Part shown: piece after piece, positions 21,491 through 33,775 of the stretch
Position numbering within the stretch: the first letter of the stretch is position 1
Layout of the letters: each line of letters opens with the position of its first letter
NCBI GenBank assembly: GCA_026874595.1
Contig: CM049314.1
Coordinates: forward strand, 77,737,300 to 77,801,299
Direction of reading: 5' to 3'
DNA: 64,000 bases
Origin: Sipunculus nudus
Lineage: Eukaryota > Annelida > Sipuncula > Golfingiida > Sipunculidae
The notes under the pieces: generated by a model
Seen by the model: the letters and a program-made list of their open reading frames with translations, nothing else
Database searches by the model: none
What the model was told of the DNA's origin: nothing
Translations under genes and position numbers: made by a program

Positions 21491-23270
21491 TTTAACCTTC
21501 AGGTTCCAGGCTTCCTATGCATACATTCGCCAATTCGTCAATATACGTAGATTTAAAGTATGCAGTATATTTGCTGCTTTCAGGGTACTGCCTTCAATTT
21601 CCACAATTTTCTTTTTCTTCTCACGTTTTGAATGAGTGGATCTGTATGACCAAGAATTTCATGGTACCGCAATCCCTTTGTTTTTCATAATTGACGGAAT
21701 ATATAATCCATGAGATACTCCTCAAAATGACCTCATCATTCAGAGCAAGTAGTTCCACAATGTTAACTATTAATAATTAACTTATAATCAAATAATCATT
21801 CCGTGAGAGGAGATCTTGTGAAAAATCCTTTAGTTGGGGAGCAGCATGGTATTGGCACTGGTTGCATCTTGTCAGGATTTTAGGTATAGCAGTTATAATG
21901 CCTTATTCAATCTGAGGCATTACATATTAAGTTATTTCTCTTCTTTAAAACTATCGTTGTCTTGGAGCAAATGTCATCATCATATACTCACATAGGAACA
22001 AATTGCTGCATTCTGTCCAGGTGGCATCAGTATCAGTAGATATCGGGCTTTCTGTATACCACATACGACAATTGTTTGCAATTAATGAGAAATTGATGCT
22101 TTTGCAGGTATCACAGTTTTCTTTCTCATCTGTGCATCTGTTCTGCATGCACCTATGGACACTAGAACAATAGGACACAGTCTGTCTCAGAAATTCTCAT
22201 ATTCCCATCATTGTCTTATAGTCGTTTGCAGAATGTAAATTTATTCTTTTTCCTGTTTATTTATGTGGAGTAACTCCTGAACTTCTTCCGATTATCGCCC
22301 AGTTCAAAAATGGAAACCTGAAAAAAAAAGAAAAATTTATATGTAACAGAAGCACAGGATATATCATACGTATAGCTGATCACTCGATGAGCAGGTAAAA
22401 AAGGGAAATCCAATTCTGAACCAACTGACAGAAGTACAAGGTATTACAGATAAAAACATTTTATTTTGCGAGAATTTGTAATCATATCGACTGAAAAAAA
22501 TGCGGGGAGGCGCAAATCTATCGGAAAGTCAAGATGGGTACCAGAAGATGAAAACCGGAAATGGTTGACTCTGAAGAAGATACAGGTGCGCACGACTGCA
22601 TTTACTAACACCTTGTTACTGAGATAACAAAGAGATAAAAAAAGCTATTAACGGTTGCCGGCCGAGTCATAATGAAAACTTCCGCAGGCGAGGCACGGAG
22701 CCAAACTTTTCGGCCAGGAAGTAGCAACTGCATTAACAGAGAACATTTAATAAAACCATGTTTCTCACACACAGCGTTTTTTTTTTTAAATTAATGGTAT
22801 CAATGTTCTGATAAGTAAAACTGGCGGCATTGTGGCCCAATATTGACGTGGGTGGGTTCTAAGCTGGGTCCTGGATATTTGGCCACAAGACAGGGTCAAC
22901 TAAACATCCTTAAAATTATGCATGTTAAGTAATACACTGACAGAAAATTTACATATAAATTAAATGAACATATTCCATCTTGCAGGGCTATAAAATAGAA
23001 TGAACATTGAGAGAGTTCCGTACGCTCAGGAAAAATTTTGGAGATTATTTTGAGCATCCAACGGGAGGGCATGTATATCAAACTTTGGAGGTTGTGTACA
23101 GTTTCATGAAGTATATAGTATTTATGTCATGATTGTATTAATGTACCTTTATATAGTGTGTTGTTAAGAGTGAACTATATGTTTTCAGTACGGTTTTGAC
23201 TGGTTTGTATGAGGTAGCCGGCAATATACAGAACGATACAGAAACTTGCTCTGATCCTGTCGGCCCTTCA
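21491..23270. other. Upstream flank of the GPCR; no gene recognised
   Basis: This is where the receptor's 5' UTR and promoter should lie, but no clear TATA box or upstream exon could be assigned. The short frame at 21951-22178 on the minus strand has several cysteines but no recognisable fold. AT-rich sequence otherwise. Confidence 0.45.
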
Positions 23271-23400
23271 GCCTGAATTGCGCGCATCACACCGGACGCT
23301 CGGGGCACCAGGACCGAGCATTCAAAAGAGATTTTGTGTGCAAGAGACGCTTGCCTCTACCTTCCTAAAAACCACGATTCATGTTTGGAGCTATGTATTT

Positions 23401-23582
23401 TCAAGGTTTGAAATGGGGAATAGCTGGATACCAATAACCCTTTCCGGACTTTACCCTCTCCCGGACAACTGTACCGTGGAGGACACACCGGAAGACAGAC
23501 CATGCAGACATACCATTAAGCGAAGCCAGCTGTTTCATATCGATGGAATAATAATCTGTAGCTCAGACGCCATCTGTATCTG
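23401..23582 (+). other. Possible exon ending at a splice-donor-like site
   Basis: An open frame (23278-23586) contains a proline/cysteine-rich stretch (YPLPDNCTVEDTPEDRPC) and ends at ATCTG|GTAAGA, a good donor consensus near 23582. No homologous protein is recognised and no partner exon was found. It may be chance. Confidence 0.2.
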
Positions 23583-23589
23583 GTAAGAA

Positions 23590-26150
23590 TCACAAGTCTG
23601 CTTGTCAAATGTATTCATTTGATTTTTTTGTTATGTATATATATATATATATATATTTTAAATAACGCTTGTTACTGTGATATAACGACTTTTAGGGAAA
23701 CTACTCGGGTCATTTTATTTATATATATAAACATCGTGATACGCAGCCTAACAATGACTCCTTTATGGTATGTATAGTATTATTACAAAAAAACTATACA
23801 CATAATATACACAGTACATTGAGCACATAATATTAACAATCAGTCGAGATTGACTACTGTGTAGAAGGACCGCACTCGAAGCTGCAAGTCCTTAAGACTA
23901 CAAAAATTTCATAATAAAAGCCACATTAATGATTTACAAAATTTTTAACCAAGACCTATAGCGGAATAACAGGAGTCAGAAAATCAAAAGCGTTGTTAAA
24001 GTCCGCATTCCTAACATTATTTTTCAGGTTAACAAGCACTGAGTTATTCAGACGAGAACTAATATATTTCGCCCAACATCAACAGGTTGTCCAATAATAG
24101 GGGGACTTTATCTCTGGAAATGTTAGACTTATTAGAAATGCCTAGTTACTGTAAAGTGCCGGCCACTGAGTCTCAAGTAGGCCATTAACAGAAGCAAATA
24201 AATGTTAAGATGTTATGTCTGATAGTGTAAGTTTATCCATGCCGAATAAAAACACCTTGTAAAAAGAAAATAATAAATCAGCCGCAATTAGAATTTTCTC
24301 TTATAGCTTTGGGTTGCTGGTAGTGTTTGTCAAGGACTCATTAAAGGAATCATTAGGAAAATGATATCAGAAAAAAATGAGTGGATGTTCCTTCTATGTA
24401 TGAATCATATGCTTTGTATGCGGGGATTGCATCAGGGGTTATAAGGGTGTGAATACAAATCTTGACTACCGTACAATCCTGACTTGACTATCGATGACCA
24501 TATTTGGAAAAGCCGTCAGTGTGATCATGTTTCTACGACTGTTATAATACCAACTTTAACGTCGACTGCTGGTTGTATAGGTAATGTGTAAGCTCTGTGT
24601 AAGCTCGTTGGTCTTACGATAGTCTGCAACCACTTAAAGGCAAATTCCGAATAGCTCCGACTACCCACGACCAGACCATTGGTAGGGAGGTGTTTGTTGG
24701 GGGCCTATTACCCCCTTAGGATCGCTGTTCCCTTGCGATCATTGGCGACCATAAGCGATCACCGGTGACTTGTTACACGACCGTCTTATGAATATTCGTG
24801 ACTGCCCACAATTGCAGGTTATAATTAACTAATCGTAACATTTTGCACAATATTAAGTTTATTGGTAATAAAACAATTAATGTAACATCAAGTTTAGTCC
24901 TATATCACAGGTTTGCACTGTTATTTATTTTGACCGTATTCCCAAAGCTGTACACTCTAATACCGATCCCTTTTTATCGCTCACTTGTAGGCCCGGGGGG
25001 GGGGGGCGGGCTTCTTATGTTCGCTTGTCGATCGCATACAAGTTTATTTATCTCATGCATTTGCACAGGAATGTGATTCAAGCATTAGACAGAGTGTTAG
25101 AATGTGATTTATTCACAAGTATAAAACAGAGTGATATATGATTAACAGGCACATAGTAACAACGTTTCTATTATCTTAAATGTCAGACATGTTACATTAC
25201 TTTATAACAAAATAAATGTTGTTATTCTATGTTAGCCGCAAGAAAAAAAAGAAGACTCGGACATGTCCCGTGAAGACCGTGAGTTAATTACATACAATAG
25301 ATTTTATGTGAGAACATAAAACTAGAAAACAATCCCACAAAATACATGGTTGGTGGGCGGAAATTAGATCACGTGACATCCATAGGAAAACAACACAAAT
25401 AGGTTTTATAACCACAAAGAGGCTCCTACTGGCCGTTATACTAAAGGTCAGAGGATTACAGAGTTCTACCGGAGAGATGAGAGCCATATCGGGTAATGCT
25501 GAGGCCATTAGACTGATATCACTTGTATTATAACATATGGATGTCCCGTAATTGAGTCTTGAATCCTTTTGATCTGGCTTTCTATTACTTCAGGGTCAGA
25601 GACTGTCGCCCATTAAATCTTCGTGGTAATACCACATATAAGTATATATCCCATATCCTAGCTGTTGTTGATGAAAGAAAATCAAGGCTTGCATAGGCTT
25701 TAAGTAGCTTATGTTACATTTGTTAAAGTATTAATTACATTTTGATTAAAATGATCACGTGAAGTATTCATTAATATATTATCCAGGTTCTAACAAATTA
25801 AATTTTGATATTTAATTTTTTTTATTTTATATTTTTGTCGAAATACACGACCCCATTCCTTAATGCTGACTTGACTTGGTCATAGACATTTTTGTTCTAT
25901 AAAGAAGAGATTCATGATTCTTTCGTACAATTTAATGTGAAATTATGAATAAACGTAGGCCTAACCAAAACATGCTTTTAAATATGATTATAGAAATCAA
26001 AATGGAAGAATTAATAAAAAAATATCAGGACTTCGGCTCGGAGAAAAAACATTGATTTCAGATAAGTTGGAAAGCGTCATTATGACATCATAATACTAAT
26101 ATGATATAAATCTAATCAAGGTTAATCTAGCCAAGTTTAAGTTTGAAATT
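23590..26150. other. No gene recognised; microsatellite and oligomer patches
   Basis: Holds a short (TA)n at 23636-23656, a G-run at about 24993-25004, and a patch at 24470-24800 rich in CGAC, GCGATC and GTCG words like the interiors of the MITE-like elements elsewhere in the window. Open frames (24843-25076, 25284-25508) have no recognisable features. Confidence 0.45.
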
Positions 26151-26159
26151 TAAAACAAT

Positions 26160-26480
26160 TAATGTTAGGCACCCTCTATGGGGATTAAACTGTTGATTGG
26201 AGAAAGGAGATTAATTAAAAACCAATAATAATTGCATCATGATGCATCACGATGGCCCTCACGCCTGAATTAATTTTAATATCAGATCAAATTCAAACCT
26301 CGGGGGATAATTATGACTGATCTATCAATCATAATTTCTGTACTTGTATTATATCACTGATTACCGGTCAGGGTTATCGGGTTTATAGGATTTGTCCCGG
26401 CAAAATATAGAGCCTAGCAGTTACATGGAAATCCCACCTGTATTGCCAAATGTGGCGTGATCCTTAAGGTCAGTGACCCC
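26160..26480. promoter_or_regulatory. Candidate cis-regulatory patch with homeodomain-type motifs
   Basis: A cluster of TAATTA/ATTAATT words, a perfect 14-bp palindrome TGCATCATGATGCA (26233-26246), TGATTGAT on the minus strand within 26310-26335 (Pbx/Hox-type site), and AAGGTCA near 26467. These are motif matches only; such AT-rich words also arise by chance. Confidence 0.25.
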
Positions 26481-26881
26481 GCCACGTGCTGAGACAGAGT
26501 ATTGTCATGACGATGCGTTAGTGGTTCCCAGCAGTGGTCATAATTATGCAAGTCCCGAGGATAATAGCGGTCACACGGTCAGACATTGTTCCAGGCCGTC
26601 GTCCTCAATTATGAAGCAGGCCCTAGAGGAAGTTATTTATTTCGATTTCATGTAATATCCGACATGTCACGAAATAGTAGCAGGTATACAAAGACTCCTC
26701 TCAAATATCTCACATCACTAAGGACTGGCCTAACACACAGAACAGAACGGGACGGGGACAGAGGCTAAAATACAAATTTAACAAATTGCATATGGTGAAA
26801 CACGTTGATTACTATAAATTACCACAATAAAACAGTTTCAGTCACGTTTAACAAGGTATGAAAAAAATATTGATATTTGAA

Positions 26882-26935
26882 AAAGATATTGCGACACGTA
26901 GAATTGCGATATGCCGATAATATCGCAAACCCCTG
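26882..26935 (-). mobile_element. hAT-like transposon terminus (solo end)
   Basis: The minus strand from 26935 reads CAGGGGTTTGCGATATTATC followed by further TATCGC motifs, the usual look of a hAT-type end with sub-terminal ATCG repeats. I found no matching opposite end nearby. Confidence 0.35.
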
Positions 26936-27139
26936 ACAAAAAATACTTGTCTTTGTATCTATCAAATTAGACACAGTGAATAAACTCATATAATCTTGTA
27001 TCCGTCATATAATCAGTGGTCTACATCATATAGAAAACTATAGTCGAATACTTTAATTTTGCAACTTTTACTTATTGTAATCATCAATTCCTTAGCAATG
27101 ATGTGTTATGTAAAACATGCAGATGTCAGATCACGTTAC

Positions 27140-27400
27140 CGGCTTCTGTGGCTCAGGGGTAGAGCGCAGGACATAAAGCCGGGAGATCGTGAGTTCGAAA
27201 CTAACCCGAGGCGGAAAGATTTTTCACGGTCGGCCCAGGGCCCGCCGGGACTAGTTACTGTCAGGATATTAAATGAGAGGAAGCGTGTGATACTGCCCTG
27301 GTACGTAGTCCGAAACTTGAATGGAAAAATGCAGATGTACTTATATGAAGTTTAGTTAGCAATAAAAAATGGAGGTGGTTACCTCCACCAAAAATATGCC
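27140..27400 (+). mobile_element. tRNA-derived SINE candidate
   Basis: TGGCTCAGGGGTAGAGC (27151-27167) is a very good A box and GAGTTCGAAACT (27190-27201) a B box, at tRNA-like spacing. A ~130-bp unrelated body follows, and a small hairpin (TGGAGGT...ACCTCCA, 27370-27387) lies near the presumed 3' end. The anticodon arm does not fold well, so this is more likely a SINE than a tRNA gene. The open frame across it is incidental. Confidence 0.6.
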
Positions 27401-27580
27401 AGAACACGTTTATCGTTTATATGAAATACAATAAACCTTTTATTTTTAAATTATCCTACCTTAAAAGTTCTTCCTTTGTGAGTCTTAAGTATTCTCTGGT
27501 TTCATCCACCAGGTTACCTTGTAATGATGGCTCACTGGGCCCGATTATAGCGGAGAATCGTTACGCGCAGGGTACAGGAA

Positions 27581-27597
27581 GGGGGGGGGGGGGGGGA
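27581..27597. repeat. Poly-G tract
   Basis: A run of about 16 G residues; length may be unreliable in sequencing. Confidence 0.85.
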
Positions 27598-27673
27598 TTG
27601 CCTTTGTACGAATTGTATTGCGGATTTGTCTTGACAAATAGGGTTATCAAACTCCCAGACTTTCGTATCCCTC

Positions 27674-28010
27674 AGCAGAGCATGATAACAACTGGTCTCA
27701 TCCTGGGAATTGAAGTTGACAGGAGGTAATCGGTCCATCGACGAAAACATCGAGAGATCTTTTCCCGACAGGAGAGAACCGTTTCCATTTGTTTTAGATT
27801 TGACCATTCAACTCCCTCAGCTGGAATGACTTTTATGGAGCATGGCGACCAGAATGTTTTCTCGCTTTGTGGTGATTTGTCTTTCTTTTTCTAAATTGCA
27901 CGCTCATGGTTTACAGAATTTAAAGTCCCTCTACGTGAGTAAAAATCAATAACAGGCCCTCTTGGTTACCTGAAAACCATCTTTGCATTGACAAGAAAAG
28001 CCCAGGCCGC
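27674..28010. repeat. Diverged duplicated block (alpha), copy 1
   Basis: Begins GCATGATAACAACTGGTCT and contains GGTGATTTGTCTTTCTTTTT and ATTGACAAGAAAAGCCCAGG. The same landmarks recur in the same order and orientation at 31800, 33220 and 34600. On the minus strand the end of the block reads TTTTCAG|GTAACC, a splice-donor-like junction. Confidence 0.65.
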
Positions 28011-28349
28011 GCTCAGGGAATGATGCGGAGTAAAGAAGTTTATGTTTTGTATTACGAGTTATAGATTTTTTTTGTATTTTCAAAGTATTCACCTAATTAC
28101 GAAGTGACCTCGCAGAAGACTCATACGGATGGTGATGTATTTTTTTACTAGTTTTATACAATACAAATTTAGTTCTTTGTGAGGAAGTATTTCAGACGTA
28201 GAATGTTTTTTAATCTGGCCTTATAACCGTGTTTTACCTTTAACTGCAACATAAATTGGTATCAGAGAATTAGTAACAGCAATATAGCGTCATATAAAGA
28301 TTTTTAAAACAAGAGAAACGCTAATGTTATTGACTGTCATTGGATGTAG

Positions 28350-29000
28350 ACCCGTTAACATCCAGCCTCATTACCACCACCTTAATCCTTATCATTTGAT
28401 AAAGTGAGATAGGGTTTGCTACGACACGGGAAGTTTATAATAAATAAGGTATTAATCTCTATAACATTGGTCTTGTTTTATAAGCTACTGCTTCTATTTT
28501 GACTTTTGGGATATTATAGAAAACTTCGTGACCTGGGCCTCGGGCGAAGGCTCCAGGGTGCAATCGAAACTCGTTTAACATTAAAAAAAAGGAACATTCC
28601 AAACACAAAGAAATATTACAATTCAATCCACAGTTTATTCCACAACTCTGTCAGCCTGAAATATTTTGTGGGATCAGGGGAGGAAATGGGTTTTCACGTT
28701 TCATTGTGATTCTTAAAGATATTTGTCTCTTTGCGGTACATTAGGAACTTATTCTGACACTGAGCTCATCAACATAGCACTTTCATTGCTGTTTATAGGG
28801 CCCCGTAGAAAAACAATGGCAGTGATAAGATAAGAGTCAGGATTGTCCACAAGGAAAACACGAAGCAATGTTAGAAACAGTGAGGAATACTTTAATATTT
28901 AAAGGACCTTTGAAAATTGGTTTACTCTTTCCTCTGCTGTATCGTCCGTGCAATCACTCTTCATTTGGGTCCATGTTCATTCATGTTAAAGTTACATTCA
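28350..29000. repeat. Diverged duplicated block (beta), copy 1
   Basis: Aligns in order with 35300-35850. Shared landmarks are TTACCACCACCTTAAT, TGACCTGGGCCT...GAAGGCT.CAGGG, CTTTGCGG, and TGCAATCACTCTtCATTTG followed by GTTAAAGTTAC. Divergence is roughly 30%. No coding frame is conserved between the copies. Confidence 0.65.
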
Positions 29001-29237
29001 TGTTAAAACATTTGATCAAAATATAGAGCTGAAATTTCTATATGTTTCCAAAAAAAGGACAAACACTCATATACATGACAAGGTGCTAGGTCCGCAGGAT
29101 TTTTTTTTGGCATTTAAAGTAAAAGATTCTATGTGGAGGATAGATGTATTTTGGGAGAATATTAATTACCATTTTTAATTCCATATTAATTTTTATTTGG
29201 AAAAATCCTAATCAATACATTTTCCTCTGTTATGTAG

Positions 29238-30333
29238 ATGTAAATATTATATCCCACTAACATTAGGCAAGGCTGGTTTATAGATTTACAATAAAATGTA
29301 GTTATTATATCCCAATCACATTAGGCAAGGTTGGTTTATAGATTTACAATAAAATGTAGTTATTATATCCCACTCACATTAGGCAAGGCTGGTTTATAGA
29401 TTTACAATAAAATGTAAATATTATATCCCACTCACCTTAGGCAAGGCTGGTTTATAGATTTACCATAAAATGTAAATATTATATCCCACTCACATTAGGC
29501 AAGGCTGGTTCATAGATTTACAATAAAATGTAAATATTATATCCCACTCACATTAGGCAAGGCTGGTTCATAGATTTACAATAAAATGTAAATATTATAA
29601 CCCACTCACATTAGGCAAGGCTGGTTTATAGATTTACAATAAAATGTAAATATTATATCCCACTCACATTAGGCAAGGCTGGTTTATAGATTTACAATAA
29701 AATGTAAATATTATATCCCACTCACATCAGGCAAGGCTGGTTTATAGATTTACAATGGAATGTAAATATTATATCCCACTCACATTAGGCAAGGCTGGTT
29801 CATAGATTTACAATAAAATGTAAATGTTATATCCCACTCACATCAGGCAAGGCTGGTTCATAGATTTACAATAAAATGTAAATGTTATATCCCACTCACA
29901 TCAGGCAAGGCTGGTTTATAGATTTACAATAAAATGTAAATGTTATATCCCACTCACATAAGGCAAGGCTGGTTTATAGATTTACAATAAAATGTAAATA
30001 TTATATCCCACTCACATAAGGCAAGGCTGGTTTATAGATTTACAATAACATGTAAATATTATATCCCACTCACATTAGGCAAGGCTGGTTTATAGATTTA
30101 CAATAAAATGTAAATATTATATCCCACTCACATTAGGCAAGGCTGGTTTATAGATTTACAATAAAATGTAAATATTATATCCCACTCACATTAGGCAAGG
30201 CTGGTTTATAGATTTACAATAAAATGTAAATATTATATCCCACTCACATTAGGCAAGGCTGGTTTATAGATTTACAATAAAATGTAAATATTATATCCCA
30301 CTCACATTAGGCAAGGCTGGTTTATAGATTTAC
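29238..30333. repeat. 58-bp minisatellite, about 18.9 copies
   Basis: The unit starts ATGTAAATATTATATCCCAC and includes CACATTAGGCAAGGCTGG. First and last unit starts (29238 and 30282) differ by exactly 18 x 58 bp, so there is no net length change across the array; the last unit is cut at 52 bp. Variants cluster in neighbouring units: ATGTTAT in three consecutive units, CATCAGG or CATAAGG in adjacent ones, GGTTCATAG in pairs. That pattern suggests local unequal exchange or conversion. Confidence 0.97.
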
Positions 30334-30499
30334 CACTACCTGATTCCAAACGTTTCCTGATGAGTTCAATAATTCAGTTTTGTTTTTCAGCAAAAGGCCT
30401 ATCAAACAAGTTAAAACCTCGAAGCCCTAATTGCATCTTTTACAATTAAAAACGCGATAAACAATAAAAACATCAAAGTATTAGCAACATTTGGCAAAT

Positions 30500-30629
30500 C
30501 TTGATTCCAGTCTCACGGGAGTACTAACGGATATTTAAGAGAAAGCTCTAGTTAAATGTGTCACATGGTCCAGACGAAATAAGTGCGCTTTAATGCTCTT
30601 TGCCTTTACGTACCATGTAAGTGTGTGTC

Positions 30630-30695
<66 letters not shown>

Positions 30696-30960
30696 TGATA
30701 TCTTTATCTTTCACACTAAAAATTCCCTGTCAATGCATGGTTATGGACCGTGATTCTACAACAAAAAATATCACATTTGTACAACCTGGGAATACAGATG
30801 ATCGGGAATCCAGAAAATTTGCTCGTTTTTTAAGATATAAAATATCGATATATTGGTTACGCATTCTCATTAAACAAATATATCTTTGTACAGGAGGACT
30901 AAGCCAAGAAAGTTATCCATCACTAGCATCAACAATGATAGAATTGGTAGTGTTCTAATA
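30500..30960. repeat. Diverged duplicated block (gamma), copy 1
   Basis: GTACTAACGGATATTTAAGAG at about 30521, and further on ACAACCTGGGAATACAGATG, correspond to landmarks at 38780-39210 with an offset of about 8.25 kb. A (TA)n tract lies between them here. The 87-residue open frame at 30695-30958 spans part of this block and is not conserved in the other copy, so I do not call it a gene. Confidence 0.6.
30632..30692. repeat. (TA)n microsatellite
   Basis: About 30 TA units. Confidence 0.97.
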
Positions 30961-31799
30961 TAAAACGTAGCTTGATGTATAAAACAAAATCATACATTAA
31001 TATATCAATATTTTTTCTGGTTGGCATTTAAACTAAAACACCTACTGTTTCATGAACTGTCGTAGGCTGTTCGGGGCACTACAAAAAAGCTTCATTTCTT
31101 TGACCTCCAGTCAAAGCTACCAAAATTAATCCAACCTGGCTCAAGCATGGAAAGACCATATGGTAAGATCCCGTCAAACACACAGGAATCCCTTCTACTC
31201 ATTCCATTGCAAAGTTAATACTTCAACCAAAATCTTTTTAATATACCCTTTTATGGAGAATAGGTCTTCTATTTTGCAGCAAAGCAGTTGTTGTATATTA
31301 GCTTTAATTTGCATTTGAAATAACCCCAAACAATTTTACCCGATAATCCTGATAGTTTGTTGCTGACAGTTGTATAATGCTACTCCATTACTGATATTAA
31401 CAATTTCTTGCAAAATGAGGTTACCCGAGGTGGACAGGTCACATGACTTCGACAATGTGTTTTGAAGGCTTTTGGGTTATTAATAAGAAGGAATGTTTAA
31501 ACCTAGAAACCCTACAATGACAAAGCATCTTAATTATCTGGCTATTTTATCCAATCGGTCAAACGCGACAGGAATCAGTAAATAATCCTTATTTATACAA
31601 GGACAGTAACAATATCTATCTCCAACGGCTCTCGTTTTTGTGTTCTTAAAAATCTCCCTCTAGATTTGATCTGGATGTAGAAGAAGTCCTTTTTGCACAG
31701 GTAAAGTGAAAGCTGCATTCTCATTGTAAAAATCGTATTGTAGGTTAATGTTCGCGTCAAGAAAAATTGGTTTCTCAAACTCGCTGACGTTCGTATCTC

Positions 31800-32170
31800 T
31801 TACCAGGGCATGATAATAACTGGTCTTATCCTTGGAACCGATGCTGACTGAAGTAATTGGACCATCGGTGGAAACGTCAAGAGATCTTAGCCTGACAGAG
31901 TAGATTCGTTTTCATCTATCTTAGGATTCATCGCTCAACGTCCTCAACTTGAATGACTATTACGGAGCAACGGGACCGAAATGCTTTTCATGCTTAGTGG
32001 CGATTTGTCTCTCTCCGAAATCACACCCTCAACGTTTGCAGATATAATGTAGAGTAATTCCATATAAGTTAGGATCGATAGCATGCTCTCTCGTTTACCT
32101 GAATTTTTATCCTTTCCTCAACAAGAAAAGCCAAGAGTATTGGGATGAACCAAGGAATGTTAGTAGAAGA
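31800..32170. repeat. Diverged duplicated block (alpha), copy 2
   Basis: GGGCATGATAATAACTGGTC, then TAGTGGCGATTTGTCTCTCT and CCTCAACGTTTGCAGATATA, then CTCAACAAGAAAAGCC. On the minus strand the end reads ATTCAG|GTAAAC, again donor-like, preceded by the hydrophobic reading WFIPILLAFLVEE in one frame. Confidence 0.65.
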
Positions 32171-32504
32171 CCCATCGGTTATTTTACGCAGGACTGCCTG
32201 AAGGCCTCTTTTTCTTCACATTAATCACCGACTTAAGCAGGTACGTGAAAGAAAACTCAGACAGAAACTAAATGATTAAATAGTTTTACAGTAACTGAAT
32301 TTTACATCTTCGAGCGAAAGCTTTCAGACGTGACGAGTTTGGAGATAGAGGTGACTGGTTTATACACTTGAGTGGAAGATTAATCGGTGGCAGCCGGGGA
32401 AGCTGTTAAGTGTATCTTACAAAATTGAGCCTTAACATTTAAATATCAAAACCTCAACAACATTAGTGAAACGTGCAGGATGAAAGACTATCGAGATTAC
32501 AAGT

Positions 32505-32620
32505 CTTGATTCCGGGCTTTGATTCGTAGTAATGAGTATTTACGAGAAGGCTTTAGTCTTGACGATTCTGTTCAATGCCACGTAGGGATTGACTTGGATC
32601 ACACGGAGTATAAAAAGAAT
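32505..32620. repeat. Diverged duplicated block (gamma), short copy
   Basis: Contains TAATGAGTATTTACGAGAAG GCTTTAG, matching 30521 and 38795. The 115-residue open frame at 32519-32866 covers it but shows no protein features and is not preserved elsewhere. Confidence 0.5.
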
Positions 32621-33219
32621 AACTTCTCTGTTACTTTTACCTATGTTTTATGGATAAAAGGACATTTGTTTATATATCAGGACGCATTGGGATTTGAGCG
32701 ACCCGAAGAATCAGGCGCTCTCTTAACGTTAAACTGTTTCTGCCTTTTAAGGGGTCGATTTATAGGTGACATGGGTTTATTAACACGTTTTATTTGGTCG
32801 TCTTATCTTAACCTAAGACATTCGTCTTATGGTATACGAGCGGAAACTCGACTCTTTGTCTGTTGAAAAATAAAATTAAAAAAAAATAAGGGGAAACATT
32901 AACGTACCATTTTATGGTACCATTGACTCCAAAGAATGAACCTCATCATAAACGAATCAACGGGCCATGACCTATCACGGAAAACACCTTAAAGTCCCGT
33001 TATTGCAGTAATTGTTTCTGCAAGTTTTTAATTGGGAATTTGGGATAATCAGCTGTGCCGTTGGGTGTATAAATTAAACAGGTAATAGCCATTGCTCTTA
33101 TTTATAGAATATGACACTGAAAATGGCATTTATGAAATGGAAGTTTTATATATCTAAATCTGGATTTGTGTACACCACTTGAAAATGTTGTTTCTCATTT
33201 TACTACGTTTTTGTCCCTC

Positions 33220-33570
33220 ACTCGTGACTGATAATCACTGGTCTGTTTCTTTGAAATATGCAGACTTTAAGTAGCGGGATAACCAGCGGAAACATCCAGA
33301 GGTCGTCGACCGACAGGCGATAACCGTTTTCATTTGTTTCAGATTCGATTGTTCATCTTCCTCAGCTAGAATGACTTTTTCGGATAAACGACAACAAAAG
33401 GACGTTAACTCTTAGTGGCGATTCGTCTCTTTGTGAAATCTTACCCTCAACGTTTGCTGATAGAATGCAGAGGCCCTCTGAATAAGTTACGATCGATAGC
33501 TTGCTTTCTTGACTTGCGGTTACTTGACTTTCCATCTTCTCCTCAACAAGAAAAGCCAAAATTACGCGGT
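33220..33570. repeat. Diverged duplicated block (alpha), copy 3
   Basis: GATAATCACTGGTCTGTTTC, then CTTAGTGGCGATTCGTCTCT and CCTCAACGTTTGCTGATAGA, then CCTCAACAAGAAAAGCC. On the minus strand the end reads AGTCAA|GTAACC, preceded by the hydrophobic reading VILAFLVEEK. The offset from copy 2 is about 1.4 kb. Confidence 0.65.
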
Positions 33571-33775
33571 AGAAGAAGATCTATAGGATATTTTACACAG
33601 AACCGCCTGATGGAATGCAGTCATGTGAGAGATGACTTAGACACTGGTGTTGTTTGACTAGTTTTACAGTTATCGATTTTTACTTCTTATTTGAAATGAA
33701 CTAATATTAACATATTAAGAAATAGAAATGTGAATGGGCTTTTTTGTTCACTCTATAAAAGTAAGGGCTGGCGCA

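Noticed and set aside
27059-27355. 98-residue plus-strand frame
   Set aside because: Crosses a tRNA-like SINE candidate; no protein features.
29238-30333. CRISPR-like array (regular repeats)
   Set aside because: The 58-bp units are contiguous, with no unique spacers; it is a minisatellite in an animal genome.
32519-32866. 115-residue plus-strand frame
   Set aside because: Not conserved in the related duplicated blocks; no domain or signal peptide.
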